Source: Deltaproteobacteria bacterium
GTDB lineage: Bacteria > Myxococcota_A > UBA9160 > UBA4427
Direction: 5' to 3'
Assembly (NCBI GenBank): GCA_016713665.1
Contig: JADJOR010000008.1
Coordinates: forward strand, 186,001 to 250,000
Length of the DNA stretch: 64,000 nucleotides
Positions 60,022 through 64,000 of the stretch are shown in pieces. Each line of letters opens with the position of its first letter. Within the stretch, counting starts at the first letter, position 1. The position numbers and the translations under genes are program-made. The notes beneath the pieces are model-generated. The model made no database searches. It saw nothing but the letters and a program-made list of their open reading frames with translations, and was not told where the DNA came from.

Positions 60022-60861
60022 ATGAAGCTCGGCCTCTTCATTCCCTGCTACGTGGACCAGCTGCGGCCCGAGGTCGGCCTCGCGGCCGTCCGCCTGCTCG
60101 ACGCCCTCGGCCTCGCGTTCGATTTCCCCGAGGCTCAGACCTGCTGTGGCCAGCCCTTCCTGACCGCCGGCGAGCGGGGCCACGCGGAGCGCCTCGCCCG
60201 GTGCTACGTCGACGTCTTCGCGGCGTACGACGTCGTCGTGACCCCGTCGGGGAGCTGTGCGGCCCACGTCCGGGACCATCTCCCCGGGCTCGCCCCGGGC
60301 GAGCCCGCCCGGCGGATCGCGGGCCGGACGCGGGAGCTCTGCGAGTTCCTCGTCGAGACCGGCGCCCTGCACGGCCGCAGCGGCCGCTATCCCCACCGCG
60401 TCGGCCTCCACGCGAGCTGCCACGCCCTGCGCGGTCTGCGCCACGGCCGGCCGAGCGAGTCCCGGGAGCCCGGCGAGCCGATCGATCGGGCGCCCTCCGA
60501 CGCGGCGCCGGCGTCCCGCGAGCCCGCGCGGACGCCCTTCGATCCGGCCCGACGGCTGCTCGAATCCCTCGCCGGGCTCGAGCTCGTCCCGCTCGCGCGG
60601 CGCGACGAATGCTGCGGCTTCGGCGGCGTCTTCGCGGTCGAAGAGGAGGCGGTCTCCTGTCGCATGGGCCTCGACCGGCTCGCCGACCACGAGGCCGCGG
60701 GCGCCGCGGTCGTGACCTCGAGCGACGTGTCGTGCCTGCTCCAGCTCGAAGGACTCGCCCGCCGCCGGGGCTCGCCCCTCGTCTTCCGCCACGTCGCGGA
60801 GATCCTCGCCGAGGCGTTCGCCTGCCCTCCATCCGCCGGAGGCGCGCTTGGGTCACGTTAG
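60022..60861 (+). CDS. lutA: LutA, lactate utilisation protein A (CCG-domain)
   Basis: A 279-residue protein of the LutA/YkgE/GlpC-like family. The two cysteine-rich CCG domains are seen as FDFPEAQTCCGQPF with PSGSCAAHV, and HASCHALRG with DECCGFGGVF. They probably bind a non-cubane Fe-S cofactor for electron transfer from L-lactate. The ATG has GGAGGGGAG upstream. The last 14 bases overlap the TTG start of lutB. A 60-residue Arg/Pro/Ser insertion between the two domains (about 150-185) is unusual. Confidence 0.93.
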   Translation: MKLGLFIPCYVDQLRPEVGLAAVRLLDALGLAFDFPEAQTCCGQPFLTAGERGHAERLARCYVDVFAAYDVVVTPSGSCAAHVRDHLPGLAPGEPARRIAGRTRELCEFLVETGALHGRSGRYPHRVGLHASCHALRGLRHGRPSESREPGEPIDRAPSDAAPASREPARTPFDPARRLLESLAGLELVPLARRDECCGFGGVFAVEEEAVSCRMGLDRLADHEAAGAAVVTSSDVSCLLQLEGLARRRGSPLVFRHVAEILAEAFACPPSAGGALGSR

Positions 60862-62238
60862 TCGCGCACGCGCCTTCACCGCCGACATCGCGCGCACGAC
60901 CTGGCACGACCAGGCCCTCTGGTTCGTGCGCGCGAAGCGCGACGCCGCGGCGGATCTCGTGCCGGACTGGGAGGCGCTGCGCGACGAGGCCGCCGCGATC
61001 AAGCGTGATGCGCTCGCCCGCCTGCCCGAGCTCTGGCTCGAGTTCGAGAGCCGGGCGACCCGCGCCGGCGCCGTCGTCCACTGGGCCCGCGACGCCGCGG
61101 AGCACAACGCGATCGTCGCGCGCCTGCTCGCCGAGCGCGGCGTCACGCGCGTCGTGAAGAGCAAATCGATGCTGACCGAGGAGTGCGGCCTCAACGCCCA
61201 TCTCGAGGCCCGCGGCATCGAGATCGTCGACACCGACCTCGGCGAGCGGATCGTGCAGCTGCGCCGCGAGAGGCCGAGCCATATCGTGATGCCCGCGATC
61301 CATCTGCGCCGCGCGGAGGTCGGCGAGACCTTCGCGCGCCACATGGGCTCGCCCCGGGCCTCGACGATCCCGACGCGCTGACCGCGATCGCCCGCGCCGA
61401 CCTGCGCGCCCGCTTCCTCGCCGCCCAGGCGGGACTCACCGGCGTCAACTTCGCCGTCGCCGGGACGGGCTCGCTCGTCGTCGTCAGCAACGAGGGCAAC
61501 GTCGACCTCGGCACCGCGCTCCCGCCGCTCCACATCGCGAGCGTCGGCCTCGAGAAGATCGTCCCCGAGCCGCGCGACCTCGGCGTCTTCCTGCGCCTGC
61601 TCGCCCGCTCGGCGACGGGCCAGGCGATCTCGGCCTACACCTCGCATTTCCGCGGCCCGCGCCGGAGCGGGAGCGGCGAGCCCGAGAGCGAGCTCCACGT
61701 CGTGATCGTCGACAACGGCCGCAGCCGCCTGCTCGCGCGGCCGGAATTTCGCGAAGCGCTCGCCTGCATCCGCTGCGGCGCCTGCCTGAACACCTGCCCG
61801 GTCTACCGGCGCAGCGGGGGCCACAGCTACGGCGCGGTCATCCCGGGGCCGATCGGCTCGGTGCTCGAGCCGGCCCGGGATCCGGCGACCCACGTCGAGC
61901 TGCCCCACGCGTGCACGCTCTGCGGCTCGTGCAGCGAGGTCTGCCCCGTGAAGATCCCGCTGCATCGCCAGCTGCTCGCGTTTCGCAGCGTGCTCGCCGA
62001 GGCGGGGCTCCATCCGCGACGACGGCGACTCGCCTTCGACCTCGCCGCGGCGCTCTTCGTCCGCCCGCGGCTCTATCGATTCACCACGGCCCTCGGCCGC
62101 CAGCTCGCGCGCGAGCTGCCGACGCGCCTCGTCGAGATGCTCGCCGGACCGTGGACGCGACAGCGCGCGCTGCCACCGATTCCGTCGGAGAGCTTCCGTG
62201 CGCAGTGGCGGCGCGCGCGGACGACCGGAAAGGAATAG
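60848..62238 (+). pseudogene. lutB: LutB, Fe-S subunit of L-lactate oxidation, broken by a one-base loss
   Basis: LutB carries an N-terminal LUD domain and a C-terminal 2x[4Fe-4S] ferredoxin domain. Frame one (60848-61381) gives VVKSKSMLTEECGLNAHLEARGIEIVDTDLGERIVQL to ETFARHMGSPR, then a stop. The protein continues in another frame with GLDDPDALTAIARADLRARFLAAQAGLTGVNFAVAGTGS to CIRCGACLNTCP and CTLCGSCSEVCP. Adding one G to the GGG at 61356-61358 restores SPRGLDDPDALT exactly as in the family. All clusters and catalytic parts are otherwise intact, so either the gene was lost very recently or the base is a sequencing error. Confidence 0.85.
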
Positions 62239-62240
62239 CG

Positions 62241-62933
62241 ATGACGAGCGCACGCGACGCCATCCTCGCCTCGCTCGCCGCGACGCGTCCCGCCTTCGCC
62301 CCGCGTACGCAGCGCTTCGAGATCCCGCCGATGCCGGCGGACCCCGTCGGCGTGCTGCGCGCCCGCGTCGAGGCGGCGGGCGGGCGGCTCGACGTCGTCC
62401 CGCCCGACGACTGGGTGTCACGGATCGAGTGGCCCGTCGAGCTCGCGGCGGGAACGGGCCCGACCGACGGCCCCTCGATCCATTCGGCCCTGCCCGCCGT
62501 CGCGAGCCGCGGAAGCGGCCGGCTCGCGCCCGGGGACGCGCCCTTCACGGCCCTCGACCTGTGCGTGCTGCGCGGCGAATTCGCCGTCGTCGAGAACGGC
62601 GCGGTCTGGCACGTGCCGCGCCATCCGCTCGAGCGGCGCGCGGCGCTGCTCGCCGAACATCTCGTGGTCGTGATCGAAGGCGACGCGCTCGTCGCGAATC
62701 TCCACCGCGCCTACGAGCGGATCGACCTCGGCGCGCTCGCCTTCGGCTGGTTCCTCTGCGGTCCGTCGAAGACCGCCGACATCGAGCAGGCCCTCGTGCT
62801 CGGGGCACACGGGCCCCGCAGCATGCGGCTCGTGTGGCTCACCGACGCTGCGACCCGGGCCACGATCGAGGCCGCGGCCTTGCCGGAGTCGAAGACGTCG
62901 CCGACTCCGGCAACGCCGCGGCAAGTCTCTTGA
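62241..62933 (+). CDS. lutC: LutC, LUD-domain protein of lactate utilisation
   Basis: A 230-residue LUD-domain protein, complete. It has DLCVLRGEFAVVENGAVWHVPRHPLERRAALLAEHLVVVIEGDALVANLHRAY and the conserved C-terminal CGPSKTADIEQALVLGAHGPRSMRLVW. It is the third part of the LutABC L-lactate-oxidising complex. ATG follows the lutB stop after two bases (TAGCGATG), so it is cotranslated. A GC hairpin follows after seven bases. Confidence 0.94.
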   Translation: MTSARDAILASLAATRPAFAPRTQRFEIPPMPADPVGVLRARVEAAGGRLDVVPPDDWVSRIEWPVELAAGTGPTDGPSIHSALPAVASRGSGRLAPGDAPFTALDLCVLRGEFAVVENGAVWHVPRHPLERRAALLAEHLVVVIEGDALVANLHRAYERIDLGALAFGWFLCGPSKTADIEQALVLGAHGPRSMRLVWLTDAATRATIEAAALPESKTSPTPATPRQVS

Positions 62934-62940
62934 GTCGAAG

Positions 62941-62960
62941 GGGCCCCGCACGGGGCCCCG
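62941..62960 (+). terminator. GC-rich hairpin after lutC
   Basis: GGGGCCCCG / CGGGGCCCC (62941-62949, 62952-62960) with a two-base centre, directly after the operon. No T-tract follows. Confidence 0.5.
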
Positions 62961-63214
62961 CGCAGCGTTCCCCGACACAGCGCCCGTGAACCTCTTCCGA
63001 GCTTCGGCCGGCTGTCGATCGGGTTGTCGATCAGGCATCGATCCGGGCCCGCAGCCGACCCGCAATTCGCATTCCCCCGGGCGCATTCGAGCCGCCGTCG
63101 CGCTAAACAACCCGCTGCTCCGACCGGGCCACTCCAGGGAGAGCCGGTCTTCCTCCGGCCTCCACCAACGGCGGCGCGGCGCCCGCGCCGCGCGCACAGG
63201 GTCAAGCAGCCTCC

Positions 63215-64000
63215 ATGGACCTCCGCTTCCTCCTTCTTCTGGTCTGCTTCTTCGTCTCGGGCTTCGCCGCGTTGCTCTATCAGACGGCCTGGACGCGGGA
63301 GTTCGCGTTCCTGTTCGGGACCTCGGAGCTCGCGGTCGTCGCGGTGCTGGCCGCCTACATGGGCGGTCTCGCCCTCGGCGCGGCGGCGGCGGCACGCTTC
63401 GTGGGACGCCTCGCGCGGCCGGTGCTCGCCTACGGTCTGCTCGAGCTCGGCATCGCCTTCGGCGCGCTCGCCGTGCCGTTCATGATCCGCGGCGTGCAGT
63501 CCGCCTATCTCGGGGTGGCCGGCGGGCTCGACGCGTTGCCCGAGTCGATGGGGCTCTCGACGGCGCTCTTCCATCTCGTGGGCTCGTTCGTCGTGCTGGT
63601 GCCGTGCACGGCGCTGATGGGCGCGACGCTGCCGCTGCTCGCGCGTTATGCGGTGCACGAGGATTCCCAGGTCGGGCCGCGGATCGGGATCCTCTACGCG
63701 GTGAACACCTTCGGCGCGATCGCCGGCACGCTCGTCGCGGCCTTCGTGCTGCTCCCGGCCTTGGGCCTGCGCCACACCGTCTACATCGGGATCGCTGGCA
63801 ACGCCGTCGTCTTCCTCGCCGCCGCGGCCCTGGCCCGGGGCCTCGCGGGCATGCCCCCCGACACGACCGCGGGCGGCGCCGATCGCGGCCGCTTCCACTG
63901 GATCCTGCCCGCGATGCTGCTCTCGGGCGCGGTCTCCTTCCTCTACGAAGTGCTCTGGACGCGCCTGCTCGGCCAGGTCCTCGGCGGCAGCACGGCGGCC
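63215..64000 (+). CDS. Fused membrane/spermidine-synthase-like protein, N-terminal part
   Basis: 262 residues before the window ends. Six or more membrane segments are visible (LLLVCFFVSGFAALLYQTAWTREFAFLFG; AALFHLVGSFVVLVPCTALMGATLPLLARY). The motif FLYEVLWTRLLGQVLGGSTA near the end repeats the N-terminal LLYQTAWTREFAFLFGTSE pattern, so the membrane domain is internally duplicated. This is the architecture of membrane-bound spermidine-synthase-like proteins (MFS/SpeE fusions), whose cytosolic synthase part would follow outside the window. The substrate is unknown. The start ATG lies 281 bases after lutC. Confidence 0.8.
   Translation, partial: MDLRFLLLLVCFFVSGFAALLYQTAWTREFAFLFGTSELAVVAVLAAYMGGLALGAAAAARFVGRLARPVLAYGLLELGIAFGALAVPFMIRGVQSAYLGVAGGLDALPESMGLSTALFHLVGSFVVLVPCTALMGATLPLLARYAVHEDSQVGPRIGILYAVNTFGAIAGTLVAAFVLLPALGLRHTVYIGIAGNAVVFLAAAALARGLAGMPPDTTAGGADRGRFHWILPAMLLSGAVSFLYEVLWTRLLGQVLGGSTAA

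Overview
The window is a 64 kb piece of a very GC-rich bacterial chromosome with densely packed, mostly single-copy genes. No tRNA, rRNA operon, CRISPR array, prophage or insertion sequence was seen. Several features together suggest a free-living, aerobic, lipid-using diderm, most like Myxococcota/'deltaproteobacterial' lineages. They are a division/cell-wall (dcw) cluster, a class A RNase P RNA, a PEP-CTERM protein, an ImuB/DnaE2 mutagenesis set, a DUF3450-ExbB-ExbB-ExbD-TonB-TPR operon, and many acyl-CoA and fatty-acid genes. The placement is an inference from gene content only.

Layout. 0-8 kb: ftsW (3' end), murG, murC, murB, ftsQ, ftsA and ftsZ on the + strand. The first genes overlap by ATGA, ddl is absent, and a textbook hairpin plus T-tract sits between ftsQ and ftsA. 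8-19.5 kb: a PilZ protein, an APH-fold kinase, an enoyl-CoA hydratase-like gene, a 29-residue membrane protein, ndk, a quinone oxidoreductase, an MFS carrier with two acyl-CoA dehydrogenases, rnpB with its promoter, and an ArgA-like kinase/GNAT fusion. 20-32 kb: a group-2-like sigma-70 factor, a PEP-CTERM protein, thrH, a phytanoyl-CoA dioxygenase family gene, typA, a fatty-acid desaturase, a divergent GHKL-kinase/PP2C-phosphatase pair, an L-2-hydroxyglutarate oxidase-like gene with a PfkB kinase, then metF and purN.

33-43 kb is an error-prone DNA synthesis island. It has an ImuA-remnant/ImuB ORF, a PmtA-like methyltransferase, a dinB operon (receiver protein, FAD oxidoreductase, DinB) and dnaE2. 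An identical 23-bp pattern, AGGCGAA-N7-CGAAAGTCG, lies 3-4 bases before the start codons of both the ImuA/ImuB ORF and dnaE2. It looks like the SOS (LexA-type) operator of this lineage. The ImuA part has lost its P-loop region and carries two compensating frame changes. Right after dnaE2 is a 161-bp nested inverted-repeat element with 19-bp perfect ends.

43-64 kb: a B12-binding radical SAM protein, an SDR/VOC/nitrilase operon, a Gre factor, a cyclophilin and transketolase. Then come the six-gene energy-transduction operon and a BtuB-like TonB-dependent receptor, followed by a divergent lutABC lactate-oxidation operon whose lutB is broken by one missing base at a G run. The window ends inside a spermidine-synthase-like membrane protein. 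Many long overlapping open frames are a by-product of the GC bias and were left out.
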